From Hyphomicrobiales bacterium (GTDB lineage: Bacteria; Pseudomonadota; Alphaproteobacteria; Rhodospirillales; JACKKN01), in the NCBI GenBank assembly GCA_024236415.1, contig JACKKN010000016.1:1-64000 (forward strand): a stretch of 64,000 nucleotides of DNA, written 5' to 3'. The translations under genes were made by a program, and so were the position numbers. The notes under the pieces were generated by a model. It searched no databases and had not been told where the DNA came from. It saw only the letters and a program-made list of their open reading frames with translations. Of the stretch, positions 16,500 through 27,177 are shown one piece after another (position 1 is the first letter of the stretch; each line of letters starts with the position of its first letter).

Positions 16500-17417
16500 T
16501 TGGAAATAAAGTGGCTCGAGGATTTCCTGTCCCTGGCCAACACCGGCAGCTTCTCCCGTTCCGCCGAGGAACGCAACGTCACCCAGTCCACGTTCAGCCG
16601 TCGCATCCGCGCCCTGGAGGAATGGGTGGGGGTGGACCTGGTGGACCGCAGCTCCTACCCCGTGTCCCTGACCCGGGCCGGCGACCAGTTCCTGCGCACG
16701 GCCGAGGACACGGTGCGCCGCCTGTACCTGGGCCGCGCCGAATCCCGCGCCCGCGGCCGCGGCCAGGGGGCACCGGTGGTCATCACCGCGCAGCATGCCG
16801 TGGCCCGCAACTTCTTCCCGCGCTGGATGAAGGACATCTCCCTGCGCACGGGCATCGGCAGCGTGCGCCTGAAATCCGACGACCTGTCCGCCTGCATCGA
16901 GGACCTGGTGGAGAACCGGGTCGATTTCATCCTCTGCTTCGACCACCCGGAGCTGGGCAACTTCATCGACCCGCGGCGGTTCCCCAACCAACTGGTGGGG
17001 GTCGAGTGGGCGGTGCCGGTGTCGGCGCCCGACGCCGACGGCGAGCCCATCTTCCGCCTGCCCGGCACCCGCGAGGCGCCGCTGCCCATGCTGACCTTCG
17101 GCCCCGACGCGCCGGTGGGCTGGAACTTCGAGCGGCGGACCGAGCACCTGGACCGGGATTTCTACGTCAAACCGGTGTTCGAATGCGCCGTCGGCGAGGT
17201 GCTGCTGGAATACGTGCTGGACGGCCGCGGCCTGTGCTTCCTGCCACAGCGGCTGGCCCTGAAGGAGATCGCCCTGGGCAACCTGGCCTACGCCGGGGAC
17301 GAGTCCTGGTACACGCGGGTCGAGATCCGCCTGTACCGCGCCCTGGCCCCCGGCCGCACCCAGGTGGAGGCGATCTGGAAGGCGGCCCGGGCCATGCGCC
17401 CGGAGGCCGCCGAATAG
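16500..17417 (+). CDS. LysR-family transcriptional regulator
   Basis: A 305-residue regulator starting at TTG 16500 (EIKWLEDFLSLANTGSFSRSAEERNVTQSTFSRRIRALEEW), the usual LysR winged helix. GGAG lies about 9 bases upstream, and the caspase stop codon is 5 bases upstream. The effector domain spans about residues 95-300. The frame is open for a long way upstream, but that part is the displaced frame of the caspase gene. Its likely targets are the peptidase/peptide-transport genes that begin at 17780; palindromes lie immediately downstream of its stop codon. Confidence 0.9.
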   Translation: MEIKWLEDFLSLANTGSFSRSAEERNVTQSTFSRRIRALEEWVGVDLVDRSSYPVSLTRAGDQFLRTAEDTVRRLYLGRAESRARGRGQGAPVVITAQHAVARNFFPRWMKDISLRTGIGSVRLKSDDLSACIEDLVENRVDFILCFDHPELGNFIDPRRFPNQLVGVEWAVPVSAPDADGEPIFRLPGTREAPLPMLTFGPDAPVGWNFERRTEHLDRDFYVKPVFECAVGEVLLEYVLDGRGLCFLPQRLALKEIALGNLAYAGDESWYTRVEIRLYRALAPGRTQVEAIWKAARAMRPEAAE

Positions 17418-17779
17418 GGTGCCGATTTATGCACAATTCGCATAATATCGTGCGATAATTTCATTGGCGCGTGACCGGGCAAGGGATGTACCGTTACAAT
17501 CGCGTGATGGGTAACACCAAAATCGTCCAAGATTAAAATAAGCGTTTCCAAAGCGCTATGGTGGATCAATTCCACCCGGGGTGGATGAGCAAGGGAGAAG
17601 AAGGTCAATCAGGGCGCGCAGGTTTGACGCCCGGACTTCCCCGTTGATTTCGGGAATCCGGGTAAAAGTGGTGCCCTTCCGGCGCCGTCGCGACCCCCGG
17701 CCTTTGACCTTCCCGACGCCGTCCCGGAGGAATGTGTCGACGGGAACGGGAAAAGGGGCTGCGTTGGGGATGACCGCCT
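17418..17779 (+). promoter_or_regulatory. AT-richer intergenic region with three palindromes, probable control region of the peptide operon
   Basis: This 362-base gap has no convincing gene. It holds TATGCACAATTCGCATA at 17428-17444 (5-bp arms, 17 bp overall, close to a LysR T-N11-A box), TATCGTGCGATA at 17446-17457, and GGTGGATCAATTCCACC at 17560-17576. The region is visibly richer in A+T than its surroundings up to about 17570. I infer binding sites for the upstream LysR protein and the promoter of the M20/Dpp/M81 genes. Confidence 0.5.
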
Positions 17780-19060
17780 GTGCTGGATGACGCCACCGCC
17801 ACGCGGATCCGCGAAGCGGTGGATGCCGGGTTCGAGGAACAGCTCGCCTTCACGGCGGATTTGGTGCGGTTCCCGTCCCTGCGCGGGCAGGAGCACACGG
17901 CCCAGGACTTCATGGCCCGGGCCTATGGCGCCGAGGGCCTGGACGTGGACCGCTGGCAGGTCCGGGTCGAGGACATCCAGCACCTGCCGGGTTTCTCCCC
18001 GGTCTCCATATCCTACGACAACGCCTACAACGTGGTCGGCAGCCACCGCGCCGCCGTCAACGGCGGGCGCAGCCTGATCCTGAACGGCCACATCGACGTG
18101 GTGCCCGAGGGCCCGCACGAGATGTGGAACTCGCCGCCCTACGAGCCGCGCACCCAGGGCGGCTGGATGTACGGCCGCGGCGCCGGCGACATGAAGGCCG
18201 GGCTGGTCGGCTGCCTGTACGCCTACAAGGCGGTGCGGCGCGCCGGCTTCACCCCCACCGCCGACATCTTCCTGCAGTCGGTGATCGAGGAGGAGTGCAC
18301 GGGCAACGGCGCCCTGGCCTGCCTGGCGCGCGGCTACCGCGCCGACGCCGCGGTGATCCCCGAGCCCAGCGGCGAACGCCTGGGCAAGGCGCAGACCGGC
18401 ACCATCTGGATCCAGGTCACGGTCAAGGGCCTGCCCGCCCACGCCGCCTATTCCGAGCGCGGCTTCAACGCCATCAAGGCGGCGATCCGCCTGATCCGCG
18501 CGCTGGAGACCCTGGAGGCCAAGTGGAACGCCGAGAAGGACCGCCACCGCCACCACGCGCACCTGCCCCACCCCATCAACTTCAACATCGGCAAGATCGA
18601 AGGCGGCGATTGGCCGGCCTCGGTGCCGGCCCGGTGCACCTTCGACCTGCGCGCCGCCATCTACGCCGACGACGACATCAAGGCCCGCTGCGCCGAGCTG
18701 GAGGCCTGCATCCGCGAGACCGCCGCCGGCGACGAGTTCATGAGCAACATGCCGCCCGAGGTCGTCTACCATGGCTTCTTGGCCGAGGGCTACATCCTGG
18801 AGAACGCCGAGGAACCGACGGCGGTGCTGGAGGCCTACCACAAGCTGGTCACCGGCACCGACCTGGAGGGCCGCGCCGGCACCGGCACCACCGACGCCCG
18901 GTTCTTCGGCCTGTACGCCGACACGCCGGGGCTGGTCTATGGCCCGGTGGCGCGCGACGTGCACGGGTTCAACGAATGCGTGGACCTGGACAGCGTGCGC
19001 CGGGTGACCCAGACCATCGCGCTGTTCATCGCCGACTGGTGCGGCGTGCAGGAGACCTGA
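17780..19060 (+). CDS. M20-family metallopeptidase / ArgE-DapE-type deacylase
   Basis: A 426-residue zinc hydrolase. Metal-site motifs are LNGHIDVVPEG (His/Asp), YGRGAGDMKAGL (bridging Asp), QSVIEEECTGNG (catalytic Glu pair) and a C-terminal DVHGFNE histidine. A dimerisation domain lies between about residues 210 and 310. Family members remove acyl groups or cleave peptides with free carboxylates; the exact substrate is unknown. GTG at 17780 is the best start, with GGGGA about 9 bases upstream. It leads a run of peptide transport genes ending with an M81 peptidase, so intracellular processing of an imported peptide is likely. Confidence 0.9.
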   Translation: MLDDATATRIREAVDAGFEEQLAFTADLVRFPSLRGQEHTAQDFMARAYGAEGLDVDRWQVRVEDIQHLPGFSPVSISYDNAYNVVGSHRAAVNGGRSLILNGHIDVVPEGPHEMWNSPPYEPRTQGGWMYGRGAGDMKAGLVGCLYAYKAVRRAGFTPTADIFLQSVIEEECTGNGALACLARGYRADAAVIPEPSGERLGKAQTGTIWIQVTVKGLPAHAAYSERGFNAIKAAIRLIRALETLEAKWNAEKDRHRHHAHLPHPINFNIGKIEGGDWPASVPARCTFDLRAAIYADDDIKARCAELEACIRETAAGDEFMSNMPPEVVYHGFLAEGYILENAEEPTAVLEAYHKLVTGTDLEGRAGTGTTDARFFGLYADTPGLVYGPVARDVHGFNECVDLDSVRRVTQTIALFIADWCGVQET

Positions 19061-19143
19061 ACAAACGACACGTCCCGGCGGAGGGAGCCAGACTACCGAA
19101 CCCCGAAACGACCCTTCAAGTGAGAGACAGAGGAGGACCACAA

Positions 19144-20718
19144 ATGAGAAAACTGTTTACCGCCCTGACCTGCGCGGCGCTGTCCGTGGCGGTCGCGTCG
19201 ACGGCGGTGGCGGAACCGAAGCGTGGCGGCACGCTGACGTTCTCGTACCGCCTGATGGCCGGCCACTTCAACCCGGCCATTGCCTCGGGCACGCCCACGG
19301 GCATCCCGGGCACACAGCTGTTCGCGGCCCTGCTGCGGTTCGACGACAAGTGGAACCCGCACCCCTACCTGGCGGAAAGCTGGAACATCTCGGACGACGG
19401 CCTGACCGTGACCGTGAAGCTGCGCGACAACGCCCACTTCCACGACGGCCACGACATCACGTCCGAGGACGTGAAGTTCTCGATCGAGACCTACAAGGCC
19501 CAGCACCCGTTCAAGCCCATGTACGCGCCGGTCGAATCCATCGACACGCCCGACAAGCTGACCACGGTGTTCCACCTGAGCAAGCCGCACCCGGCCATCC
19601 TGCTGGCGTTCTCGTCGCAGTTGGGCGTGGTGATCCCCAAGCACATCTACGGCGAGGGCGACATCCGCAAGAACCCGCGCAACAGCCAGGACGTGGTCGG
19701 CTCGGGCCCCTTCAAGCTGAAGGAGCACAAGCCCGGCGAATACATGATCCTGGAGCGCAACGACGACTACTTCATGCCGGGCCTGCCCTATGTGGACCGC
19801 ATCGTCTACAAGAAGATCGTCGAGACCACCAGCCAGACCATCGCCCTGGAAAAGGGTGACGTGGACATGACGGCCTTCGCCGTCGATCCGCAGCTGCTGA
19901 ACCGCCTGAAGAAGAACCCGGACCTGACCCTGACCCCGAACGGCTACTCGGCCATCGGTCCCCTGGAATGGCTGGCCTTCAACACCAAGAACAAGCCCTT
20001 CGACGACAAGAAGGTGCGCCAGGCGTTCGCCTATGCCATCGACAAGAACTTCATCATCAATGTCCTGTACGGCGGCTACGCCCAGCGGTCCCTGGGCCCC
20101 ATCCACCCCGGCAGCGTGTTCGCGCCCAAGGACGTGAACCCCTACACCCTGGACCTGGAGAAGGCCAAGTCCCTGCTGGACGAGGCCGGCTACAAGCCCG
20201 GCGCCGACGGGGTGCGCATCCACACCACCCTCGACTACATCCCGGGCGGCGCGGCGTGGAAGCGCAAGGCCGAATACGTCAAGGCCCAGCTGAAGAAGAT
20301 CGGCGTCGACGTCACCATCAAGACGTCGTCGGACTTCCGCGCCTGGATCAAGACCGTGGCCAACCACAACTTCGACATGACGCTGGACTCGGTGTTCAAC
20401 TGGGGCGACCCGGTGATCGGCGTGCACCGCACCTACCAGGCGTCCAACATCCGCGCCGGGGTGCCGTGGCACAACACGCAGCAGTACGTGAACCCCGAGG
20501 TGGACAAGATCATGGACGAGGCCGGGCAGGAGCTGGACCAGGAGAAGCGCAAGGTCCTGTACCAGCAGATGCAGAAGATCGTGGTCGACGACGCGCCCAT
20601 CGCCTACCTGCACACGTCGCCGTACCACACCATCTACAACAACAAGCGGATCGGCAATCCGCCGGTGAACTCCATCTGGGGCGTCTGCGCGCCCTGGGAC
20701 GAGGTCTACATCAAGTAG
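19144..20718 (+). CDS. Peptide-type ABC transporter substrate-binding protein (SBP_bac_5)
   Basis: A 524-residue periplasmic receptor with a Sec signal (MRKLFTALTCAALSVAVAST, cleavage after VAVA). Family features are KRGGTLTFSYRL at the mature N-terminus, YLAESWNISDDGLTVTVKLRDNAHFHDG and the DVKFSIET segment. Length matches DppA/OppA proteins. GAGGAGG lies about 9 bases before the ATG. A strong hairpin follows the stop codon, which often stabilises the binding-protein mRNA relative to the permease genes. Confidence 0.94.
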   Translation: MRKLFTALTCAALSVAVASTAVAEPKRGGTLTFSYRLMAGHFNPAIASGTPTGIPGTQLFAALLRFDDKWNPHPYLAESWNISDDGLTVTVKLRDNAHFHDGHDITSEDVKFSIETYKAQHPFKPMYAPVESIDTPDKLTTVFHLSKPHPAILLAFSSQLGVVIPKHIYGEGDIRKNPRNSQDVVGSGPFKLKEHKPGEYMILERNDDYFMPGLPYVDRIVYKKIVETTSQTIALEKGDVDMTAFAVDPQLLNRLKKNPDLTLTPNGYSAIGPLEWLAFNTKNKPFDDKKVRQAFAYAIDKNFIINVLYGGYAQRSLGPIHPGSVFAPKDVNPYTLDLEKAKSLLDEAGYKPGADGVRIHTTLDYIPGGAAWKRKAEYVKAQLKKIGVDVTIKTSSDFRAWIKTVANHNFDMTLDSVFNWGDPVIGVHRTYQASNIRAGVPWHNTQQYVNPEVDKIMDEAGQELDQEKRKVLYQQMQKIVVDDAPIAYLHTSPYHTIYNNKRIGNPPVNSIWGVCAPWDEVYIK

Positions 20719-20743
20719 CCGCCTGATCGCCAACCAGGCCATG

Positions 20744-20780
20744 GGCCGGGCGGTTCGGGGCATTCCCGGGCCGCCCGGCC
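20744..20780 (+). other. Intercistronic hairpin after the binding-protein gene
   Basis: A perfect 10-bp stem, GGCCGGGCGG (20744-20753) with CCGCCCGGCC (20771-20780), encloses a 17-base loop that can itself fold (CGGG pairing). No T run follows, so it is more likely an mRNA stabiliser or attenuator than a full terminator. It lies between the receptor and permease genes, where expression ratios are usually adjusted. Confidence 0.6.
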
Positions 20781-20811
20781 GGCGATATCCGAACCCGGAG
20801 GCGGCTGCGCC

Positions 20812-21795
20812 ATGAAATTCCTGAGCGTGATCCTGCAACGGCTCTTCTACGCGGCGGCCCTGCTCCTGGCCGTGATCGTCTTCAACTTCATCCTGCTCTC
20901 GCTGGTGCCCGGCGACATCGCCGACACCCTGGCCGGCGAGAGCGGCGGCGCCAGCGCCGAGGTGATGGCCGAGATCCGCCGCAGTTACGGCCTGGACCGG
21001 CCGTTCTACGTGCAGCTGGGCACCTATGTGGCCAAGGTGGTGCAGGGCGACCTGGGCAAGTCCTATTACTTCAACGAGCCGGTGATCAACCTGATCCTGG
21101 AGCGGGTCGGCCCGACCCTGCTGCTGGTGGTCACGGCCCTGGTGATGGCGATCCTGATCGGCACCCTGTTCGGGGTCATCGCCTCGAAGAAGCCCAACGG
21201 GCTGTTCAGCCACTTCGTCACCGTGCTGGCCCTGGTCGGCTTCTCGGCGCCGGTGTTCTGGACCGCCTTCCTGCTGATCGTGCTGTTCGTGGCGATGCTG
21301 GAGATCATGCCCCTGTCGGGCCTGGCCGACCCCACCACGCCGCGCGACACCTTCGCCTGGTACCTGGACGTGGCCCACCACCTGATCCTGCCGGTGCTGT
21401 CGCTGTCCTCCATCTACCTGGCCCAGTACAGCCGCCTGGCGCGCGCCAGCATGATGGACATCCTGGGCTCGGACTTCATCCGCACCGCCCGGGCCAAGGG
21501 CCTGGGCGACACCGCCATCACCTACAAGCATGCCCTGCGCAACGCCGTGATCCCGGTGATCACCATCGCCGGGCTGCAGTTCTCGCACATCTTCTCGGGC
21601 GCCGTGGTGATCGAGACCGTGTTCACCTGGCCGGGGCTGGGCACCCTGGCCTTCGAATCGATCCTGCGCGGCGACACGCCCACGATCATGGGGATCCTGT
21701 TCTTCTCGGCCATGATCGTCGTCATCGTCAACCTGCTGACCGACCTGGCGTACCGGATCGTCGATCCGCGCATCCGCTCGGCGCGCAACGCATAA
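20812..21795 (+). CDS. Dipeptide/oligopeptide ABC transporter permease (DppB/OppB type)
   Basis: A 327-residue permease with six membrane segments. The N-terminus MKFLSVILQRLFYAAALLLAVIVFNF and the EAA loop (RTARAKGLGDTAITYKHALRNAVIPVIT, about residue 225) are typical. It forms the channel with the DppC-type protein encoded next. GGAGG is present about 11 bases before the ATG. Confidence 0.95.
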   Translation: MKFLSVILQRLFYAAALLLAVIVFNFILLSLVPGDIADTLAGESGGASAEVMAEIRRSYGLDRPFYVQLGTYVAKVVQGDLGKSYYFNEPVINLILERVGPTLLLVVTALVMAILIGTLFGVIASKKPNGLFSHFVTVLALVGFSAPVFWTAFLLIVLFVAMLEIMPLSGLADPTTPRDTFAWYLDVAHHLILPVLSLSSIYLAQYSRLARASMMDILGSDFIRTARAKGLGDTAITYKHALRNAVIPVITIAGLQFSHIFSGAVVIETVFTWPGLGTLAFESILRGDTPTIMGILFFSAMIVVIVNLLTDLAYRIVDPRIRSARNA

Positions 21796-21806
21796 GGGGA
21801 CCGGAC

Positions 21807-22703
21807 ATGGCCGACACAGAAGCCCCGCCGACACCCATGGACGATACCGAGCCGGTCCGCATCGAGCATCCGGTGGTCGAGTTCCTGCGCATGTACCTGC
21901 GCAACTGGGCCGCCATCGCCGGGTTCCTGATGTTCATGGCCATCGTCTTCGCCGCCCTGTTCGCGCCGGCGCTCCTGCAACGGGACCCGTTCGAGATGGT
22001 GTGGATGCCGTTCAGCCCGCCGGGCAAGGACGGCTACCTGCTGGGCACCGACAACCTGGGCCGCGACCTGCTGATCGCCGTCATCTACGGCGCCCGGGCG
22101 ACCCTGGCCGTGGGCGCCTCGGCCGCCGGCATCACCATCTTCATCGGCATCACCATCGGCTCGCTGGCCGGCTACTACCGCGGCTGGGTCGACGAGGTGC
22201 TGATGCGCATCACCGAATTCTTCCAGGTGCTGCCGCCGCTGCTGCTGGCCATGGTGCTGGTCAGCCTGTTCTCGCCGACCCTGCCCACGGTGGCGATCGC
22301 CATCGGGGTGGTGAGCTGGACCGGCGTCGCCCGCCTGGCGCGGGCCGAGTTCATGCGCATCCGCGAGCTGGAGTTCGTCAAGGCGGCGCGGTCCATCGGC
22401 TCGCGCGACCGGCGCATCATCTGGCGGGTGATCCTGCCCAACGCGCTGCCGCCGCTGATCGTCAACGCCGCCCTGACCGTGGGCGTGGCGATCCTGTTCG
22501 AGGCCGCGCTCAGCTTCCTCGGCCTCAGCGACCCCAACGTCATGAGCTGGGGCAAGCTGATCGGCGACAACCGCGACTACCTGCTGGACGCGCCCTGGAC
22601 CGTGACCATGCCGGGGGTCGCCATCTTCCTCACCGTGCTGTCCGTCAGCCTGATCGGCGACGGCCTGAACGATGCCTTCAACCCCCGCCTGCGGGAGCGC
22701 TGA
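21807..22703 (+). CDS. Dipeptide/oligopeptide ABC transporter permease (DppC/OppC type)
   Basis: A 298-residue permease with the N-terminal OppC_N segment and the landmark LLGTDNLGRDLL at about residue 77. The EAA loop reads KAARSIGSRDRRIIWRVILPN. It begins 11 bases after the DppB-type gene and ends 2 bases before the ATPase gene, consistent with one transcript. Confidence 0.95.
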   Translation: MADTEAPPTPMDDTEPVRIEHPVVEFLRMYLRNWAAIAGFLMFMAIVFAALFAPALLQRDPFEMVWMPFSPPGKDGYLLGTDNLGRDLLIAVIYGARATLAVGASAAGITIFIGITIGSLAGYYRGWVDEVLMRITEFFQVLPPLLLAMVLVSLFSPTLPTVAIAIGVVSWTGVARLARAEFMRIRELEFVKAARSIGSRDRRIIWRVILPNALPPLIVNAALTVGVAILFEAALSFLGLSDPNVMSWGKLIGDNRDYLLDAPWTVTMPGVAIFLTVLSVSLIGDGLNDAFNPRLRER

Positions 22704-22705
22704 GC

Positions 22706-23703
22706 ATGGACGCCACCACCCCGCTGCTGGAAGTCGAGGGCCTGAAGGTCGAGTTCAAGACCCGCCGCGGCATCGCCAAAGTGCTGGAGGGCGTGACCTT
22801 CAACCTGGAGCCCGGCAAGACCCTGGGCATCGTCGGCGAGTCCGGCTGCGGCAAGAGCATGACCGCGCTTTCCATCATGCGCCTGGTGCCGATCCCGCCC
22901 GGGCGCATCTCGGCCGGGTCCATCCGCCTCAAGGGCGAGGACCTGCTGCAGGCCAGCGAGAAGCGCATGCGCCAGGTGCGCGGCAAGGACATCTCCATGA
23001 TCTTCCAGGAGCCCATGACCTCGCTGAACCCGGTCTATTCCATCGGCGACCAGATCGCCGAGACCGTGCGCGTGCACGAGGGGCTGAGCCGGCGGGCGGC
23101 CTTCGACCGCGCCGTCGAGATGCTGAAGGCGGTCAACATCCCCGCCGCCGAGAAGCGGGTCAACGAGTTCCCGCACCAGATGTCCGGCGGCATGCGCCAG
23201 CGGGTGATGATCGCCATGGCGCTGGCGTGCCGGCCCAGCGTGCTGATCGCCGACGAGCCGACCACGGCGCTGGACGTGACCGTGCAGGCGCAGGTGTTCG
23301 ACCTGCTGAAGGAGCTGCAGGAGAAGACCGGCACCACCATCATCCTGATCACCCACGACATGGGCGCCATCGCCGAGATGGCCGACCGGGTGATGGTCAT
23401 GTACGCCGGCCGCGCCGCCGAGGAGGCGACCACCGAACAGATCCTGACCGCGCCCAAGCACCCCTATACCCAGGGGCTGATCGCCTGCGTCCCGCACATG
23501 GCCGACAAGCCGCCGCCCGAGCGGCCGCCCCTGACCGAGATCCCGGGCGTGGTGCCGGCCCTGACCGACCTGGGGTCCGGCTGCTCGTTCGCGCCGCGCT
23601 GCCCGCACGCCATGGACCACTGCCACAGCCAGATGCCCCAGCCGCAGGAACTGGGCGGCGGCCACCGCGTGGCCTGCTGGCTGTACCAGGAAGGAGCCGT
23701 GGC

Positions 23704-23707
<4 letters not shown>
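22706..23707 (+). CDS. Dipeptide/oligopeptide ABC transporter ATPase (DppD/OppD type)
   Basis: A 333-residue ATPase with Walker A GESGCGKSMT, signature MSGGMRQRVMIAMALA and Walker B VLIADEPTTALD. The C-terminal oligopeptide extension contains the four-cysteine pattern GCSFAPRCPHAMDHC, which in this family can bind an iron-sulfur cluster. Its stop codon overlaps the next start (ATGA). Confidence 0.95.
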
Positions 23708-24744
<1,037 letters not shown>

Positions 24745-24782
24745 CCGGCGGCAACCCGACCGACAACAAGGAGACCCGCGCG

Positions 24783-26282
24783 ATGCGTATCGCCATGGCC
24801 GTCATGCGCCACGAGACCAACACCTTCTCGCCCCTGCCCACCGAGCTGTCCAGCTTCAACCGCGGCTCGCCCGACGCCATGCCCATGGAGGGGCAGCAGG
24901 CCATCGACACCCTGTCGGGCACCAACAGCCCCATCGCCGCCTACCTGGACATCGCCCGCGCCGCCGGGGCCGAGATCGACCTGGCCGTGGCCGGCAACGC
25001 CAACCCCAGCGGCAAGGTGGCCGACGCCGCCTTCGACTACATGGCCGGGCGCATCTGCGACGCCGTGGCGCGCGGCTGCGACGCCATCATGCTGGACCTG
25101 CACGGGGCCATGGTGACCGAGAGCTTTGATGACGGCGAGGGCGAGCTGCTGCGCCGCGTCCGCGCCATCGCGCCGGACACGCCGCTGGCGGTGGCGCTGG
25201 ACTTCCACGCCAACTTCTCGCCGGCCCTGCTCGCGAACGCCACCGTGCTGACCGGGTACCGGACCTACCCCCACGTCGACATGTACGACACCGGCAAGCG
25301 CGCCGGCACCACCCTGATGCGGGCCCTGGCCGGCGAGGTGACGCCGGTGATCTCGTGGCGCAGCCTGCCCATGCTGACCCACATGATCCGCCAGACCCCG
25401 TCCAAGCAGCCCATGAAGGACATCATGGACCGGGCCATCGCCGCCGAGGCCGAAGGCCGGGTCTTGAACGCATCCCTGTTCGGCGGCTTCCCCCTGGCCG
25501 ACATCCCCTGGGCGGGCCTGACCGCGGTGGTGGTCGGCGACGGCGACCCGGCCGCCGCCGACGCCCTGCGCGACGAACTGCTGGCCATGGCCTGGGACCG
25601 GCGCCAGGACTTCGTGTTCGAGTTCGAGACCATCGAAGAGTCCATCACCCGCGCCAAGGCCGTGGCCGAGGGTCCGGTGGTGCTGGCCGACCACGGCGAC
25701 AACACCGGCGCCGGCGGCCAGTCCGACGGCATGGCGGCCCTGGCCGAGGTCATGCGCCAGGGCCTGGACGACGTGGTTGCCGGGCCGTTCTGGGACCCGG
25801 CCGCCGTGGCGCGGCTGGTCGAGGCCGGCGAAGGCGCCCGGGTCACCCTGGACGTGGGCGGCAAGACCGACATGCCGGCCCTGGGCCTGAAGGGCCGGCC
25901 CCTGACCCTGACCGGCACCGTGGTGAAGATCACCGACGGCCGCTTCACCGTGACCGGGCCCATGATGACGGGCCTGAAGATGAACCTGGGCCGCACGGTG
26001 GTGCTGGACACGGGCAAGGTGCTGGTGTTCGTCAGCGAGAACCGCTACGAGCCCTTCGACACCGGCTGCTTCACCCACGCCGGCGTCGACCCGGCGCAGA
26101 AGAAGTACGTGCTGATCAAGTCGCGCCAGCACTTCCGCGCCGGGTTCGAGCCCATCGCCAGGGAGATCATCCTGGTGGCCGGGCCGGGGGTGTGCAGCTC
26201 GGACTACGACCTGTTCCCCTTCAAGCACCTGCGCCGCCCCATCTATCCGCTGGACGACATGGCCACCCCCGACGCCGCCTGA
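24783..26282 (+). CDS. M81-family metallopeptidase, MlrC (microcystinase C)-like
   Basis: A 499-residue protein. The N-terminal M81 domain shows MRHETNTFSP, MLDLHGAMVTE and LDFHANFSP with likely metal ligands Asp/His, and YPHVDMYDTG. The MlrC C-terminal domain follows from about residue 310 (ADHGDNTGAGGQSDG). In Sphingomonas, MlrC completes breakdown of linearised microcystin; most homologues have unknown substrates. It is the last gene of the M20/peptide-importer cluster, separated from the ATPase by 38 bases with GGAG ahead of the start. I infer import and stepwise hydrolysis of an unusual peptide. Confidence 0.88.
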   Translation: MRIAMAVMRHETNTFSPLPTELSSFNRGSPDAMPMEGQQAIDTLSGTNSPIAAYLDIARAAGAEIDLAVAGNANPSGKVADAAFDYMAGRICDAVARGCDAIMLDLHGAMVTESFDDGEGELLRRVRAIAPDTPLAVALDFHANFSPALLANATVLTGYRTYPHVDMYDTGKRAGTTLMRALAGEVTPVISWRSLPMLTHMIRQTPSKQPMKDIMDRAIAAEAEGRVLNASLFGGFPLADIPWAGLTAVVVGDGDPAAADALRDELLAMAWDRRQDFVFEFETIEESITRAKAVAEGPVVLADHGDNTGAGGQSDGMAALAEVMRQGLDDVVAGPFWDPAAVARLVEAGEGARVTLDVGGKTDMPALGLKGRPLTLTGTVVKITDGRFTVTGPMMTGLKMNLGRTVVLDTGKVLVFVSENRYEPFDTGCFTHAGVDPAQKKYVLIKSRQHFRAGFEPIAREIILVAGPGVCSSDYDLFPFKHLRRPIYPLDDMATPDAA

Positions 26283-26295
26283 ACCTCCGGGGGCG

Positions 26296-27126
26296 TCACC
26301 CCGGCTTGCGGCAAACAACCTGGACCGGGTGCGTGCGGCGCTCTTCGATATTGCGCGCGGCGTTCGCCGTCTTCGCCGGCGCCGTCTCGCCCATCAGGAG
26401 GTGCGAGCCGAAGGGCGGCAGGGCGCCCTCGGCGGCCAGGGCCAGGGCCCGCTTGTACCCGGCCAGGTATTTCGGGCCGGTATCCTCGACCTCGATCGCG
26501 ACGAAACCGGCCCGTTCCAGACAGGCCACCGTTTCCGCCGGCGGGACCAGGTAGGCGCCACTGCCGTCCTCGGACCAGGGCAGTGGATAGTGGGGGTCGC
26601 CTTGCGGCCCGAGTCCGTGCTCGGTCAGGGCGAAGAACGCGCCCGGCTTCAGCACGCGGTACGCCTCGCCGAAGAACCGGGGTCGATCAGCGACGTTCAT
26701 GGTCACGTGCTGGGTGTAGCCGCCATCGAACTCGGCGTCGCCATAGGGCAGATGCTGGCCGTCGCCCAGGTCGGTGCGTACCTGCCCTTCCAGGCCCACC
26801 AGCGCCGTCAGCCTGTTTGCCGCGTCGATGAACGGCGGCGTAATGTCGATGCCGCTGACGCGGCAGCCGAAACGCTGGGCGATGTAGCGGGCCGGCCCGC
26901 CGATGCCGCACCCGATGTCGACGATGTGCTGGCCGGCGGCGATGGGCAGGGTGTCGGCCAATTCGACGGTGGCCGGAAAACCGCGGGCGTGGAAGTGATC
27001 GACCGGTGCCAGTTGCTCGACCGTGACGCCTTCGGCCTCGATGCCTGCCGCGGCCATGGCCTGCAGGATCCGGCCGAAGACGTCGCCGGTTCCCCAATGG
27101 TCGGAAATACCGTCCCTGTCAGCCAT
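26296..27126 (-). CDS. Class I SAM-dependent methyltransferase
   Basis: A 276-residue protein. Motif I is VDIGCGIGGPARYIAQRFGCRVSGIDIT (about residues 69-96), with the acidic motif II ligand and a YTQHVTMNV motif after it. The general architecture resembles UbiE/ERG6- and sarcosine-methyltransferase-like enzymes, so the acceptor could be a small amine, quinone or sterol-like molecule. It converges with the mlrC-like gene, 13 bases apart. No neighbour fixes the substrate. Confidence 0.8.
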   Translation of the reverse strand: MADRDGISDHWGTGDVFGRILQAMAAAGIEAEGVTVEQLAPVDHFHARGFPATVELADTLPIAAGQHIVDIGCGIGGPARYIAQRFGCRVSGIDITPPFIDAANRLTALVGLEGQVRTDLGDGQHLPYGDAEFDGGYTQHVTMNVADRPRFFGEAYRVLKPGAFFALTEHGLGPQGDPHYPLPWSEDGSGAYLVPPAETVACLERAGFVAIEVEDTGPKYLAGYKRALALAAEGALPPFGSHLLMGETAPAKTANAARNIEERRTHPVQVVCRKPG

Positions 27127-27177
27127 CGCCGTTCTCCCTGATTACTGCAGTATGTTCATGGACTTTCGGCGGGATGT

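Noticed and set aside
14100..17417. A single 1105-codon open frame that would join TPR repeats to a LysR regulator
   Set aside because: Its middle third is Arg/Gly/Pro-rich gibberish that mirrors the caspase protein encoded one base out of phase. The LysR start and ribosome site are clear at 16500. It is an artefact of high GC.
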